DNA from: Aliarcobacter cryaerophilus
Lineage (GTDB): Bacteria; Campylobacterota; Campylobacteria; Campylobacterales; Arcobacteraceae
Assembly (NCBI RefSeq): GCF_014352935.1
Contig: NZ_CP060694.1
Location: 1,550,001 to 1,614,000 of the forward strand
Reading direction: 5' to 3'
Length of the DNA stretch: 64,000 bases
Shown: piece after piece, positions 45,509 to 55,319 of the stretch
Position numbering within the stretch: position 1 is the stretch's first letter
Layout: every line of letters starts with the position of its first letter
The notes under the pieces: model-generated
Database searches by the model: none
What the model was told of the DNA's origin: nothing
The model's input: only the letters and a program-made list of their open reading frames with translations
Made by a program: the position numbers and the translations under genes

Positions 45509-46432
45509 TTAATTTAAAATATCTCCTATAGTTAATCTTTTTCCTTTTATATATTCAACACTATTTATAGAGTTTTTTGATGGAGCTTGTAAGGTTCGTA
45601 TTTTTAATCTACCTTGATTGCAAGCAACTACAATATAATCTTTTGCTATTTCTAAAATCTCTCCAGCAATATTTTGTGAACTATTTTCAACAAACTCAAT
45701 ATCTTTTAATTTAAGCTCGGATTTTAGAAAAATACCTGGCCAAAAAGAGTAAGCTTTATATTTAGAAAAAAGCTTTTTCGCACAATTAAAATCTACTTCC
45801 CCATCTTCTTTTTTAATTTTCTTACAAAAACTAGCACTTGAATCGTTTTGTTTTATTGGCTTTAATTTATCATAATTATCTAAAGTTGTAATTGTAAGTT
45901 TAGCTGCTAAGTTTGAAAGTTTAGTAAAAGCCTCACTTACTAACATATTTTTCTCATTTTTAAGATATGAATATCCCAAAATATCACCACAATCAAGTCC
46001 CTCTTCCATAAGCATAGAAGTAACTCCCAAATATTCATCATCGTTTAAAATACCTTCTTGAATAGGACTAGCTCCTCTATAATTTGGTAAGATAGAAGCA
46101 TGAAGATTGATACAAGGAGCTAGATTTAAAATCTCTTTTGGTAAAATTTGTCCATACGCAGCAACAACTATAAAATCTGGTTCTAACTCTTTTATAGAAA
46201 TATAAGCCACAAGATTATCTTTTAGTTTTTTTGGTTGTAAAATAGGGATATTAATATTGTTTTCAAGACAATACTGTTTTATATGTGGTGGAGTTAAAAG
46301 TTGTTTTCTACCAACAGGTTTATCTTCTTGAGTAAAAATTCCTATAACTTCATAATTTTTATTATTTAAAAGCTCTTTTAAAATCTCTGTAGCATAAGAT
46401 GGTGTTCCCATAAATAAAACTTTTTTACTCAA
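45509..46432 (-). CDS. fmt: Methionyl-tRNA formyltransferase
   Basis: 307 residues starting at TTG 46430-46432, six bases after AAGGAG and consistent with the family N-terminus (SKKVLFMGTPSYATEIL). Longer readings to 46483 overlap proB and lack a ribosome site. The formyl-transfer signature LHASILPNYRGASPIQEGI is intact, followed by the C-terminal tRNA-binding OB domain. Formylates initiator Met-tRNA. It lies 10 bp after proB, in the rplU-rpmA-obg-proB-fmt order also seen in C. jejuni. Confidence 0.94.
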   Translation of the reverse strand: MSKKVLFMGTPSYATEILKELLNNKNYEVIGIFTQEDKPVGRKQLLTPPHIKQYCLENNINIPILQPKKLKDNLVAYISIKELEPDFIVVAAYGQILPKEILNLAPCINLHASILPNYRGASPIQEGILNDDEYLGVTSMLMEEGLDCGDILGYSYLKNEKNMLVSEAFTKLSNLAAKLTITTLDNYDKLKPIKQNDSSASFCKKIKKEDGEVDFNCAKKLFSKYKAYSFWPGIFLKSELKLKDIEFVENSSQNIAGEILEIAKDYIVVACNQGRLKIRTLQAPSKNSINSVEYIKGKRLTIGDILN

Positions 46433-46442
46433 AACATTCTCC

Positions 46443-47204
46443 TTATTTTCTAAAAATTGTTCCACTTTTATGATTATTCTCAACTAAAAAATCATAAGCA
46501 TTTGTCAAATCAAAACCACTAGTTAAATACATTGGAATATTTTTTTGCATTAAAAAATCAGCAGCTTTTAGTTTGGTAACAATTCCACCTGTTGCAAATT
46601 TTGAGTTTGCACTAGGTTTTTTATCAAGCTCATCTTGTGATATTTCATTTATTATTTTTTGAATTTTTGCATCACTAAACTCTCTTGGATTTTTATCATA
46701 ATATCCATCTATATCTGTCAAAATAACTAACATATCAGCTTTAAAATAGTGTGTTATATAAGCTGCTAACTGGTCGTTATCTCCAATTAGCTCTTCAGTT
46801 GCAATAACATCATTTTCATTTATTATAGGAATTACCTTATTTTGAAGCAATATCTCCATAACATTTTTTGCATTTTTTGACCTTTTTCTTGAATCAAAAT
46901 CATCTGCAATAAAAAGCATTTGAGCAACAGTAATACCAAATTCCTGAAACATCTCTTGATAAGTTTTCATTAATTTTGGTTGACCAATAGCAGCTAAAGT
47001 TTGTTTATTTGCTAGAACTGTTTTATCAAGTTTTAGCTCTGTATATCCTGCTCCAACTGCTCCTGAGCTTACTAGTATTACCTCTAAATTCTTATCATTT
47101 TTTAGTGTTGAAATTAGATTAACTAGATTTTTCATTCTTTGCAAAGCTAACTCTTCACCTTGAGTTAAAACAGCAGTTCCAACCTTGATAACTAATCGTC
47201 TCAT
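46443..47204 (-). CDS. proB: Glutamate 5-kinase without PUA domain
   Basis: 253 residues. Amino-acid-kinase fold: VIKVGTAVLTQGE, VSSGAVGAGYTEL, NENDVIATEELIGDNDQLAA and KFATGGIVTKLKAA. E. coli ProB is 367 residues owing to a C-terminal PUA domain that is absent here, as in other Campylobacterota. First step of proline synthesis, glutamate to glutamyl 5-phosphate. It begins immediately after the obg stop codon. Confidence 0.94.
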   Translation of the reverse strand: MRRLVIKVGTAVLTQGEELALQRMKNLVNLISTLKNDKNLEVILVSSGAVGAGYTELKLDKTVLANKQTLAAIGQPKLMKTYQEMFQEFGITVAQMLFIADDFDSRKRSKNAKNVMEILLQNKVIPIINENDVIATEELIGDNDQLAAYITHYFKADMLVILTDIDGYYDKNPREFSDAKIQKIINEISQDELDKKPSANSKFATGGIVTKLKAADFLMQKNIPMYLTSGFDLTNAYDFLVENNHKSGTIFRK

Positions 47205-48290
47205 CTATTTTCCTAGCATTGTATATAAAGCATATTTTAATGGATTAATATTTGTTTTGTCTAAAGATGATATTGGTAAAACAAAATATGGTTTACTACT
47301 ATCTTTTTTTGTAAAAATTAAATCTTGAACATAGTATGGTAAATTTATATCAAATTTATACTCATTTGATTTAGAAGCTTCAAGATTTAAAGCTTTTAAA
47401 AATTCTTCTATATCATTTTGTAAATCTTCACCATAATAAGCATCTATTTTACTTAAAACTATTGCAAAATCTCTTTGTGAAAGCTCTTGTGAGAACTTAA
47501 AAAGTTCTTCTTTTAATACATTATATTGATCAATCATCGCTCTATGATTTGCAACATCTATTGTAAATAAAAGAGTTTTTGTTCTTTCAATATGTTTTAA
47601 AAACTCTAATCCAAGCCCTTTTCCTTCACTTGCACCATCAATAATTCCAGGAATATCAGCCATTACAAATGAGCTATAATCTCCAACGTTTACAACTCCT
47701 AATTTTGGAGTTAATGTTGTAAACTCATAGTTTGCTATTTCTGGAGTTGCATTTGATGTTACAGATATTAAAGTAGATTTTCCAACATTTGGATAACCAA
47801 CAAGCCCAACATCTGCAATTAATTTAAGCTCTAATCTTATATTTTTTGTAATTCCTGGCAATCCTGGTTGAAAATATGTAGGTCTTTGATTTCTTGAGTT
47901 TTTAAAATGAACATTTCCAAGTCCACCTTTTCCACCTTCAATAAATAAAAATTTCTCACCATCTTCAAGTAAATCATATAAAACTTCATTTGTATCATCA
48001 TCTATTATTTGTGTTCCAGGAGGTACTGTTAAAATAAGATGTTCTCCAGACTTACCTGTTTTTTGTCTTCCCATTCCTGGTTGACCTTTATCAGCTTTAA
48101 AAACTCTTTTTCCTTTATAAAAAGATAAAGTATCAGTATTGCTATCTACCACAAAGTAAACATCACCACCTTTTCCTCCATCTCCACCATCAGGACCACC
48201 TTGAACAACAAATTTTTCCCTTCTAAAAGATGCACAACCTTGCCCACCTTTTCCACTACTTACACTAAATCTTGCACTATCTATAAACAT
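47205..48290 (-). CDS. obg: GTPase Obg (CgtA)
   Basis: 361 residues. The glycine-rich N-terminal Obg fold ([33 protein letters not shown]) is followed by the G domain with P-loop [11 protein letters not shown]3 [13 protein letters not shown] and G4 VLSKID. No extended C-terminal OCT domain. Essential ribosome-assembly and stress GTPase. Adjacent to rpmA and rplU, but a strong terminator (48309-48344) lies between. Confidence 0.97.
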   Translation of the reverse strand: MFIDSARFSVSSGKGGQGCASFRREKFVVQGGPDGGDGGKGGDVYFVVDSNTDTLSFYKGKRVFKADKGQPGMGRQKTGKSGEHLILTVPPGTQIIDDDTNEVLYDLLEDGEKFLFIEGGKGGLGNVHFKNSRNQRPTYFQPGLPGITKNIRLELKLIADVGLVGYPNVGKSTLISVTSNATPEIANYEFTTLTPKLGVVNVGDYSSFVMADIPGIIDGASEGKGLGLEFLKHIERTKTLLFTIDVANHRAMIDQYNVLKEELFKFSQELSQRDFAIVLSKIDAYYGEDLQNDIEEFLKALNLEASKSNEYKFDINLPYYVQDLIFTKKDSSKPYFVLPISSLDKTNINPLKYALYTMLGK

Positions 48291-48308
48291 AGTTTTCCTT
48301 TATAAATA

Positions 48309-48344
48309 AAAAAAGGGTGTATGGTAAAACATACACCCTTTTTT
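48309..48344. terminator. Terminator between rpmA and obg
   Basis: A 15-bp stem (AAAAAAGGGTGTATG and its complement) with a 6-nt loop and a T run. Ends the rplU-rpmA transcript; obg-proB-fmt must be reached by readthrough or its own promoter. Confidence 0.88.
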
Positions 48345-48364
48345 AAAAAAACTAAATCCCTTGC

Positions 48365-48619
48365 TTACGAAGCGTAAACAGAAACTTTTTTTCTTTTTTT
48401 ATCTTTAATTTCAAATTTAACAACACCGTCAATTAAAGAGTATATTGTATGATCTTTTCCCATACCTACATTATTTCCTAAGTGAACTTTAGTTCCTCTT
48501 TGTCTAATAATGATATTTCCAGCACTTACTACTTCACCACCATATTTTTTAACACCAAGTCTTCTACCAGCTGAATCTCTATTATTCTGAGTACTACCCT
48601 GACCTTTTTTGTGAGCCAT
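48365..48619 (-). CDS. rpmA: 50S ribosomal protein L27
   Basis: 84 residues, standard length. Starts [29 protein letters not shown], with no N-terminal extension needing proteolytic removal, and contains [25 protein letters not shown]. Located 28 bp after rplU with a clear AAGGAG. Confidence 0.98.
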   Translation of the reverse strand: MAHKKGQGSTQNNRDSAGRRLGVKKYGGEVVSAGNIIIRQRGTKVHLGNNVGMGKDHTIYSLIDGVVKFEIKDKKRKKVSVYAS

Positions 48620-48647
48620 TTTATTTCTCCTTAAATTTTTTTAATGC

Positions 48648-48965
48648 TTAAGCAGCAATTTTTGTAATTCTAATTTTTGTGAAGCTTTTTCTAAAACCTC
48701 TTTTTAACTTAGAATCTTTTCTTCTTCTTTTTTTGTAAATAACAACTTTTTTATCTCTATTTACACCTGTTCCATCTAAAACAACAACTGCTTCAACTTT
48801 AGCTTTTTCTACAGCTGAACCTGTTTTTAGCTCACCGTTGTTAACTGCAAGTACATCAGTAATTTCTAAAGTCTCTTTAGCAGCTTTACCAGTGTAATCA
48901 ATATCTATAATATCACCTTCTGATACTTTATATTGCTTTCCACCACATTTGATAATTGCGTACAT
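48648..48965 (-). CDS. rplU: 50S ribosomal protein L21
   Basis: 105 residues from the ATG at 48963-48965, matching the family N-terminus [18 protein letters not shown]. An upstream in-frame ATG (49025) would add 20 residues not found in L21. Contains [15 protein letters not shown]-type strands and the basic C-terminus [24 protein letters not shown] lies a few bases upstream. First gene of the rplU-rpmA unit. Confidence 0.97.
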   Translation of the reverse strand: MYAIIKCGGKQYKVSEGDIIDIDYTGKAAKETLEITDVLAVNNGELKTGSAVEKAKVEAVVVLDGTGVNRDKKVVIYKKRRRKDSKLKRGFRKSFTKIRITKIAA

Positions 48966-49072
48966 CTTTTCATCCTCTTCTTGTTTATAAGCATAACTAG
49001 GGTTGTTTTTTATACTAATTTGCATTTTTCGAACGGGAATAATATCTAAGATTTTATTAAACTTTCTTTAAG

Positions 49073-50707
49073 TCATAAATTATAACTTACAAGTTTTCCT
49101 TGTTTTAATTGATATAGATTATCTTTTACTTTTCTTATTTGATTGACTTTCTCTTTAAAATTCATGCTATTGTCATATGATAGTGTCAAAAGTTTATTTG
49201 AATAAAATTTATGTAAAAGAACTAATAACTCTCTATTTAATCTAGCCTCATCATAGCTTTCCAATTTATCATTTAATATGATTTTATTTAAAGAACTACT
49301 ATTTATATCATTTAGTAACTCTTCAAACTCTTCTTGATGATGTTCAAACATTGATTTATCTATCTTGTCTAAAACTATATCCAACCTTCTAGGATCATCC
49401 AATATTGATTTTATGATACAAAGCTCTGCAATATCAACTTTTGAAAGTTCTACACTATTTTTTCTATTACTGATACTTGACGTTTTTATCAAACTCTCTT
49501 TTATATTTAATTTTTGAGCTAAAAATCTTTTATACTCTTCTTGATAAAGTTGGCTTAAACTACTTAAATATTCGTTTGCTTCACTTAATGCTTTTTGCTT
49601 CTCAACAGGATTGTTTATATTATAACTTGAAACAATGTAACTAATTGCAAAATTTGCAAAAGGAGTTGGATTTGAAAATAGCTCTTCTAACTCTTCAATT
49701 TTTCTATCCTTTACCATATCAGCTGGATCCGCTCCATTTTCAAAAATAACAACTCCTCCATCAAAACCATTTTGACTAAGCATAACAGAAGCCTTAAAAG
49801 CTGCATTTTGTCCAGCTTTATCTCCATCATAAGATAAAATAACTCTAGGTTCTCCCCTTCTTAAAAGTGGTAAATGATCTTTTGTAAGTGCTGTTCCCAA
49901 AGTTGCAACCGCATTATTAAACCCAGCTTGATGAAGCATTATAACATCTAAGTAACCTTCACAAATTATTATCTCTTTTGTTTTATATATCTTCTCTTTT
50001 GCTAAGTGATAACCATATAAAAGCTTAGATTTATTAAAAATTGAAGTTTGTGGAGAGTTTACATATTTTGCTCCATGATTTGTAAGAGTTCTTCCACCAA
50101 AACCAACAAGTTTTCCATTTATTGAATAAATTGGAAATATCAATCTATCAATAAATCTTGCATATAATCCATTTTCTCCTTGGCTAATAACTCCTTGCTC
50201 TATTGCATCGTTTAGATTGTAATGATTTGACTTTAAAAAATCTATTGTGCTATTAGAACTACTTGCATAACCTATCTCAAATTTTTCTATTGAAAGTTGA
50301 AAAACTCCTCTATCTTTTACATAATTTTGTATATTTTCATCTAAAAAAAACTGCTTTTGATAAAAAGCATTTATATCTTCAAGAACTTTATTATCAGATT
50401 TTTTTACACTATTTGTATCATACTCCAAAGTGTAATTATACATTGAAGCTAATTTTTCGATAGTTTCAGGATATGAAAGTTTCTCATACTCCATCAAAAA
50501 TTTTATACTATCTCCACCAACACCACAACCAAAACAGTGATATATCTGTTTTGAAGGACTAACAACAAAAGATGGAGTATCTTCTCCATGAAAAGGGCAA
50601 CAAGCTTTGAAATTTGCACCAGATTTTTTTAATTCTAAAAATTGTGAAATAACATCAACAATATCAAGGTAATTTTTTAAACTCTCTATAGACTCTTTTC
50701 TTATCAT
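49073..50707 (-). CDS. dnaG: DNA primase DnaG
   Basis: 544 residues from the ATG at 50705-50707. The CHC2 zinc finger has Cys37, His40, Cys58 and Cys61 (CPFHGEDTPSF, YHCFGCGVGG). The TOPRIM catalytic core has IICEGYLDVIMLHQAGF and ILSYDGDKAGQNAA. A C-terminal helicase-binding region is weakly conserved. Makes replication primers. No ribosome site precedes the ATG; instead TATAAT lies six bases upstream, implying a leaderless mRNA. A GTG five codons earlier lies over that -10 and is not used. Shorter than E. coli DnaG (581). Confidence 0.96.
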   Translation of the reverse strand: MIRKESIESLKNYLDIVDVISQFLELKKSGANFKACCPFHGEDTPSFVVSPSKQIYHCFGCGVGGDSIKFLMEYEKLSYPETIEKLASMYNYTLEYDTNSVKKSDNKVLEDINAFYQKQFFLDENIQNYVKDRGVFQLSIEKFEIGYASSSNSTIDFLKSNHYNLNDAIEQGVISQGENGLYARFIDRLIFPIYSINGKLVGFGGRTLTNHGAKYVNSPQTSIFNKSKLLYGYHLAKEKIYKTKEIIICEGYLDVIMLHQAGFNNAVATLGTALTKDHLPLLRRGEPRVILSYDGDKAGQNAAFKASVMLSQNGFDGGVVIFENGADPADMVKDRKIEELEELFSNPTPFANFAISYIVSSYNINNPVEKQKALSEANEYLSSLSQLYQEEYKRFLAQKLNIKESLIKTSSISNRKNSVELSKVDIAELCIIKSILDDPRRLDIVLDKIDKSMFEHHQEEFEELLNDINSSSLNKIILNDKLESYDEARLNRELLVLLHKFYSNKLLTLSYDNSMNFKEKVNQIRKVKDNLYQLKQGKLVSYNL

Positions 50708-50712
50708 TTTGA

Positions 50713-50718
50713 GATTAT
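50713..50718 (-). promoter_or_regulatory. dnaG -10 element, six bases from the start codon
   Basis: Minus-strand TATAAT-CTCAAA-ATG, the same layout as birA (TATAAT-CTTCAA-ATG). Expected transcription start coincides with the A of the ATG. Confidence 0.55.
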
Positions 50719-50787
50719 ACACTTTTATTTTTTTATATGTACTTTTATGTTAAAGTATTACTTAATTATTTTAAAAAGGTTAGATAA

Positions 50788-51579
50788 TTGGATAATTTAG
50801 TTTTAGAGTATAGAGACCCTATTATTGGAATAATTTTACTGGTTTTTATGATTTTTTTAATATCTTTTTTTACATACTCGTATGGTGTTTACAAAGAAAA
50901 ATCTGCAAGAAAAGATTATAGAAAACTATCTCGTAGATTTGAATTAGGAAATCTAAAAGAGAATGACTATATAAACCTTTACAAAACTTATAATCTACCT
51001 TTTGACTCAATTTTACTTTTAGCATCTACTTTTTTACATAAGGGTGATAATAATAAAGCCATAAGTGTATATTTAGCACTTTTAGAGCACGTAAAAGATA
51101 GAGTAAAAAAAGAAGAGCTTCTTGAACTTCTTGGAAATACATATTTTAAAGGTGGTTTTCTACAAAGATCAAATGATATATTTTTAAGAATTCTTAAATT
51201 CTCTCCTAGAAATAAAAATGCTCTTAAAAGTCTTTTACTAGTAAATGAAAAACTAAAAAATTTTAAAAAAGCAAAAGAGATTACACAAGCATTAGAAGAG
51301 CTAAATGTTGATGTAAGTGTAGAAAAAGTATATTTTGACACTTTGATTATATTAAATGATTCAATTTTATCTTATGAAAAAAGGACTGAGCTTTTATTTG
51401 AAATTTTTAAAGAAAATAAAATTATTCAAAGAATTTTTGCGACATTCTTAATTCAATCAAATAGAGAATTCTTCTTCTCAAATATAGATATGTTTGATTG
51501 TGAAAAATTAATTGATATTTTATGGTATCAAAAAAAGAAGATATTGATTTTGATAAAATTAAAAATAATAAATTCTTAA
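50788..51579 (+). CDS. LapB/YciM-like TPR membrane protein, N-terminal part (frame interrupted)
   Basis: 263 residues. A membrane anchor at about 12-32 is followed by TPR repeats (about 55-240; DNNKAISVYLALLEHVK, GGFLQRSNDIFLRILKF). The layout, with a short cytosolic TPR body after one helix, resembles E. coli LapB, which helps FtsH control LpxC and lipopolysaccharide synthesis. From residue 251 the reading runs into an unrelated tail and stops, while the expected rubredoxin-like end is encoded in the overlapping -1 frame (51522-51836). The switch falls at an A7 run (51530-51536). Start is TTG with AAAAAGG seven bases upstream. Divergent from dnaG. Confidence 0.72.
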   Translation: MDNLVLEYRDPIIGIILLVFMIFLISFFTYSYGVYKEKSARKDYRKLSRRFELGNLKENDYINLYKTYNLPFDSILLLASTFLHKGDNNKAISVYLALLEHVKDRVKKEELLELLGNTYFKGGFLQRSNDIFLRILKFSPRNKNALKSLLLVNEKLKNFKKAKEITQALEELNVDVSVEKVYFDTLIILNDSILSYEKRTELLFEIFKENKIIQRIFATFLIQSNREFFFSNIDMFDCEKLIDILWYQKKKILILIKLKIINS

Positions 51580-51836
51580 ATGAACTTTATAGTGCAAAAA
51601 ACTATATAAATAGTGTTTCAAATAGTAGTGATTTTGATTTGAATATTTTAATTTTAATTAACAACCATCAAAAAGATATAAAAACAAATCTTACATTTGA
51701 ATTTATTTGTAAATCTTGTAAACACTCTAGCCCTTTTTACGATGCTAGATGTCCAAATTGTCACTCTATTTTAAGTTTAGAGGTAAAGCATCACCTAACA
51801 AAAGCTTATGAGCTTTCAAATCAATCACTGCAATAA
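51522..51836 (+). CDS. LapB/YciM-like C-terminal part with zinc ribbon (-1 frame)
   Basis: The frame encodes about 100 residues continuing the upstream protein: a further helical repeat region and then CKSCKHSSPFYDARCPNC, a CxxC...CxxC rubredoxin-like zinc site like that at the LapB C-terminus. The nominal ATG at 51522 lies inside the upstream gene and has no ribosome site, so it is probably not an independent gene. Joining at the A7 run gives a 349-residue protein, close to E. coli LapB (389). Either a -1 frameshift or transcriptional slippage expresses it, or the gene carries a one-base deletion (or sequencing error). Confidence 0.65.
   Translation: MVSKKEDIDFDKIKNNKFLNELYSAKNYINSVSNSSDFDLNILILINNHQKDIKTNLTFEFICKSCKHSSPFYDARCPNCHSILSLEVKHHLTKAYELSNQSLQ
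51530..51537 (+). other. A7G slippery sequence at the LapB-like frame junction
   Basis: Seven A followed by G, read in the zero frame as CAA AAA AAG. This contains A AAA AAG with the AAA AAG phasing of the E. coli dnaX -1 frameshift site; a -1 slip continues directly into the zinc-ribbon frame (AAA AAA GAA). I see no convincing downstream hairpin or upstream Shine-Dalgarno stimulator. Confidence 0.5.
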
Positions 51837-51854
51837 AATAAAATATATTTGTGT

Positions 51855-51868
51855 TATACTTTTATAAT
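51855..51868 (+). promoter_or_regulatory. Predicted promoter of the rnc operon
   Basis: Two -10-like hexamers, TATACT (51855-51860) and TATAAT (51863-51868), lie 21-34 bp before the rnc TTG start, between the LapB-like gene and rnc. Confidence 0.4.
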
Positions 51869-51888
51869 TTTAAAAAAAAGGATAAAAA

Positions 51889-52569
51889 TTGAGCGATTAT
51901 TCAAAACTTGAAAAGTGTTTGGATTATCAGTTTAAAAATAAAAACCTGATAATCGAAGCACTTACACATAAAAGTTTCAAAAAACCATACAACAATGAAA
52001 GATTAGAGTTTCTAGGTGATGCTGTTTTAAACTTAATTGTAGGGGAATATTTATATACAAAATTTCCAAAATCAAATGAGGGTGAACTATCTAAAATAAG
52101 AGCTAGTTTGGTAAATGAAACTGGATTTACAAAGTTAGCAAATGAGATAAATTTAGGAGATTATATATTTATCTCAAACGCTGAAGAGAGAAACAAAGGA
52201 CGAACAAAATCTTCTATACTTTCAGATGCATTTGAAGCAATAATGGGCGCAATATATCTAGAGAGTGGTTTAGAAACACTAAAACCTATCATTTTAAATC
52301 TACTTGAAAATTGTTATGATAAAATCAATTTAGATGTTTTATTTAGTGATTATAAAACAGCCTTACAAGAGATAACTCAAGCAAAATTTGCATCAATTCC
52401 TGAATATGTTGTTGAAGGTTCATATGGACCTGACCACAAAAAAGAGTTTGAAGTATCTATTTGGATTGATGGTAAAAATTTTGGAAAAGCTAGTGGAAAA
52501 AGTAAAAAATTAGCTCAACAAGCAGCTGCAAAAATTGCTATTGCTAAATTAAGTGAGGAAGAGAATTGA
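51889..52569 (+). CDS. rnc: Ribonuclease III
   Basis: 226 residues. The catalytic signature [10 protein letters not shown] (36-45) carries acidic metal ligands, a second acidic set lies in [14 protein letters not shown], and a C-terminal double-stranded RNA-binding domain covers about 155-225 ([28 protein letters not shown]). Start is TTG after AAAGGA. Processes rRNA and antisense duplexes. It overlaps aroC by 4 bp (TTGA). Confidence 0.97.
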   Translation: MSDYSKLEKCLDYQFKNKNLIIEALTHKSFKKPYNNERLEFLGDAVLNLIVGEYLYTKFPKSNEGELSKIRASLVNETGFTKLANEINLGDYIFISNAEERNKGRTKSSILSDAFEAIMGAIYLESGLETLKPIILNLLENCYDKINLDVLFSDYKTALQEITQAKFASIPEYVVEGSYGPDHKKEFEVSIWIDGKNFGKASGKSKKLAQQAAAKIAIAKLSEEEN

Positions 52570-53642
52570 ATAGTTTTGGACATAGATTTAGATTTACAAC
52601 ATTTGGTGAATCACATGGAAAAGCCCTTGGTTGTATAGTTGATGGTGTTCCAGCTGGAATAAAAATTGATGAAGAGTTTATTCAAGCTGAAATGAATAGA
52701 AGAAAACCAGGACAAAATGAGTTTGCAACAAAAAGATCTGAAGGTGATGTAGTTGAGATTTTAAGTGGTGTTTTTGAAGGTTATTCAACAGGAACTTCAA
52801 TTGCTATGATTATTTTTAATGAAAATCAAAAATCAAGTGACTACTCAAATATAAAAGATTTATTCAGACCAGGACATGCTGATTTTACATATTTTAATAA
52901 ATATGGGATTAGAGATTATAGAGGTGGAGGAAGAAGCTCAGCTCGTGAAACAGCAGCTAGAGTTGCAGCTGGAGCTATTGCAAAACTTCTATTAAATGAA
53001 TTAAATATTGATATAAAAAGTGGAATTTGTGAGATAGATGGTATAAAAGCAGATAATTTTAACTTTGAAAATGCTAGAAATTCAGAAATTTTTGCACTTG
53101 ATTCAAATGTTGAAGATGCTCAAAAAAATGCTATTTTAAAAGCCAAAAACTCTCATAATAGTGTTGGTGGGGTTGCACTTATTAATGTAAAAAATTGTCC
53201 AGTTGGACTTGGTGAACCAATTTATCATAAATTAGATGCACAAATAGCAAATGCAATGATGAGTATAAATGCTGTAAAAGCTGTTGAAATTGGTGATGGT
53301 ATTTTAGCATCTAGAGTTTTGGGATTTGATAACAATGACCAAATAAGAAAATCTGGATTTAAAACAAACCATAGTGGTGGAATTTTGGGAGGAATCTCAA
53401 ATGGTGATGATATAAATGTAAAGGTATATTTCAAAGCAACTCCATCTATTTTTATAGAGCAAGATACAGTTGATATTTATGGAAATGAAGTAGAGTGTAA
53501 ACTAAAAGGAAGACATGATCCTTGTGTTGCTATAAGAGGAAGTGTTGTTGCTGAATCCATGATGGCATTAGTTCTTGCTGATATGCTCTTATTAAATATG
53601 TCATCAAAAGTAGAAAATATCAAAAAAGTTTATGCGAAATAG
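52566..53642 (+). CDS. aroC: Chorismate synthase
   Basis: 358 residues, full length. All three signatures are present: [28 protein letters not shown](F)NKYG with the [18 protein letters not shown] segment, and [10 protein letters not shown] near the C-terminus. FMN-dependent last step of the shikimate pathway. The TTG start overlaps the rnc stop (TTGA), implying coupling, and the 3' end overlaps the M15 peptidase gene by 11 bp. Confidence 0.97.
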   Translation: MNSFGHRFRFTTFGESHGKALGCIVDGVPAGIKIDEEFIQAEMNRRKPGQNEFATKRSEGDVVEILSGVFEGYSTGTSIAMIIFNENQKSSDYSNIKDLFRPGHADFTYFNKYGIRDYRGGGRSSARETAARVAAGAIAKLLLNELNIDIKSGICEIDGIKADNFNFENARNSEIFALDSNVEDAQKNAILKAKNSHNSVGGVALINVKNCPVGLGEPIYHKLDAQIANAMMSINAVKAVEIGDGILASRVLGFDNNDQIRKSGFKTNHSGGILGGISNGDDINVKVYFKATPSIFIEQDTVDIYGNEVECKLKGRHDPCVAIRGSVVAESMMALVLADMLLLNMSSKVENIKKVYAK

Positions 53643-54384
53643 AGTTTTATTTCTACTTTTACTATCTTTAAACCTTTTTGCAAATGAAAATCTTGCAAAA
53701 AGGTTAATTCTTGCTTATCCTCTTTTTTTAGAAAAATATGAAGATAATTTTATATATTTCAAAGATGGTTCAAAACTACAATTTTCTACAAATAATAAAG
53801 ATTTAAGCTATGAAGAAATAATTCAAAATAGCTCTTTAGAAAATCAAATGAGTATGAAATATATAAAAATATATGAAAATAAAAACTATATCCCAGCAAA
53901 AAATGAGGATGCTGGAAGATTTAGAAATGAAGAGTTTTTCAAAAAAATATATGGTAAAAATAGACAAGAAATAGAAAAAAATCTTGTAAAAATAAAGTGG
54001 CTAGAAAAAAGTCAAAATAAAACTTTATGGGTCACAAAAATCAATGGTATAGATAAAAAATTAATAGAAATAAGTAAAGAGCTAGATAACCTACCAAAAG
54101 AGTTTAAAAAATATATAGTAAATCCAGATGGAGTTTATAATTTTAGAAAAATTAGTGTTACAAATAGGCTTAGCACCCATAGTTTTGCAATAGCTATTGA
54201 TTTAAATAAAGAGTATTCAAACTATTGGCTTTGGGATAAAAAAGGAAAAAATATTGAGTATAAAAACAAAATTCCTCTTGAAATTGTAAAAATATTTGAG
54301 AAACATGGTTTTATTTGGGGAGGGCGATGGTATCATTATGATACCATGCACTTTGAGTATAGACCTGAGTTACTTTTAGATTAA
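53632..54384 (+). CDS. Secreted M15-family peptidoglycan peptidase
   Basis: 250 residues. Signal peptide [17 protein letters not shown], then a variable region, then the M15 zinc site: His183 and Asp190 in [11 protein letters not shown], and His240 in [12 protein letters not shown] close to the C-terminus. This is the pattern of VanY/M15C enzymes (D-Ala-D-Ala carboxypeptidases or L-Ala-D-Glu endopeptidases), so a periplasmic cell-wall trimming role is likely; exact bond specificity cannot be told. It begins within aroC (11-bp overlap) and ends 9 bp inside the convergent ppk2 gene's 3' end. Confidence 0.83.
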   Translation: MRNRVLFLLLLSLNLFANENLAKRLILAYPLFLEKYEDNFIYFKDGSKLQFSTNNKDLSYEEIIQNSSLENQMSMKYIKIYENKNYIPAKNEDAGRFRNEEFFKKIYGKNRQEIEKNLVKIKWLEKSQNKTLWVTKINGIDKKLIEISKELDNLPKEFKKYIVNPDGVYNFRKISVTNRLSTHSFAIAIDLNKEYSNYWLWDKKGKNIEYKNKIPLEIVKIFEKHGFIWGGRWYHYDTMHFEYRPELLLD

Positions 54385-55281
54385 ACCTTGAGTGATTCCT
54401 GAATTTTTCTTATAATCCATAATTTCAAGCTCTTTTTCAGCAGTAATCACAATATCACTATCAACTGAGAAATCTAACCTTTCGTCTCTTCCTTCATAAG
54501 GAATTGAGTTTAAAATAACTTTTATAGAGTTAAGTCTAGCCAAAAATTTACTATCACTTCTTATAATTGTCCAAGGTGATTTTGGAGTATTTGTGTACTT
54601 TAACATATCATATTTTTTTTGGGTAAACTCTTCCCACCTACTTTGCATCTGCATATCAATTTCACTTAGTTTCCACTGTTTTAGAGGATTTTCTTCTCTC
54701 TCTTCAAATCTTCTTGCTTGCTCTTCTTTTGATACAGATAGATAAATTTTTAAAAAATGAAATCCATGATCAATTAAATCCTCTTCAAATCTTTGAACAC
54801 TTCTCATAAAAACATCATACTCTTTTTGTGTACAAAATCCAAAAACAGGCTCAACCATTGCACGATTGTACCAACTTCTATCAAATATTACTATCTCTCC
54901 ACCTTTTGGAAATTGCTCTACATATCTTTGAAAATACCATTGTGTTTTTTGAACATCTGAAGGCTTTCCAAGAGCTACTACTCTATAATGCTTTTCATTC
55001 ATATATCTAGTAATTCTTCTAATAGCTCCACCTTTTCCAGAAGCATCTCTTCCTTCCATAAGTATAATCATCTTTTCATTATGCTTTTCAAGATGTGCTT
55101 GAAGCTTTATAAGCTCTACTTGATAAGGTTTTAATATATCATCTTTTGTTCTATATATAAATTTTGAGTGCAAATCACTTACAAAACTACCATTTGCCTC
55201 TTTTAATTTTTCAATGAACTCATCTAAACTCATATTTGCATTTGCTCTACGACTTTTTTCATAAAACTTTTCGAAATTCAT
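54376..55281 (-). CDS. ppk2: Polyphosphate kinase 2
   Basis: 301 residues. The Walker A loop is GRDASGKGG (77-85), the lid region lies at about 105-125, and the Walker B-like DRSWYNRAMVEP starts at 134. Length and the single kinase domain fit class I PPK2, which phosphorylates NDPs with polyphosphate. PPK2 influences stress survival in C. jejuni. Monocistronic, convergent with the M15 peptidase gene (9-bp overlap of 3' ends). Confidence 0.93.
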   Translation of the reverse strand: MNFEKFYEKSRRANANMSLDEFIEKLKEANGSFVSDLHSKFIYRTKDDILKPYQVELIKLQAHLEKHNEKMIILMEGRDASGKGGAIRRITRYMNEKHYRVVALGKPSDVQKTQWYFQRYVEQFPKGGEIVIFDRSWYNRAMVEPVFGFCTQKEYDVFMRSVQRFEEDLIDHGFHFLKIYLSVSKEEQARRFEEREENPLKQWKLSEIDMQMQSRWEEFTQKKYDMLKYTNTPKSPWTIIRSDSKFLARLNSIKVILNSIPYEGRDERLDFSVDSDIVITAEKELEIMDYKKNSGITQGLI

Positions 55282-55319
55282 TTTGCCCCTTTTTTATTTA
55301 TCAATATATTATACACAAA

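Noticed and set aside
50788-51579. Treating the LapB-like gene as a normal complete TPR protein
   Set aside because: Its last dozen residues are an out-of-frame Lys/Ile/Leu tail, while the in-frame zinc-ribbon end lies in the -1 frame, so the reading must shift at the A7 run.
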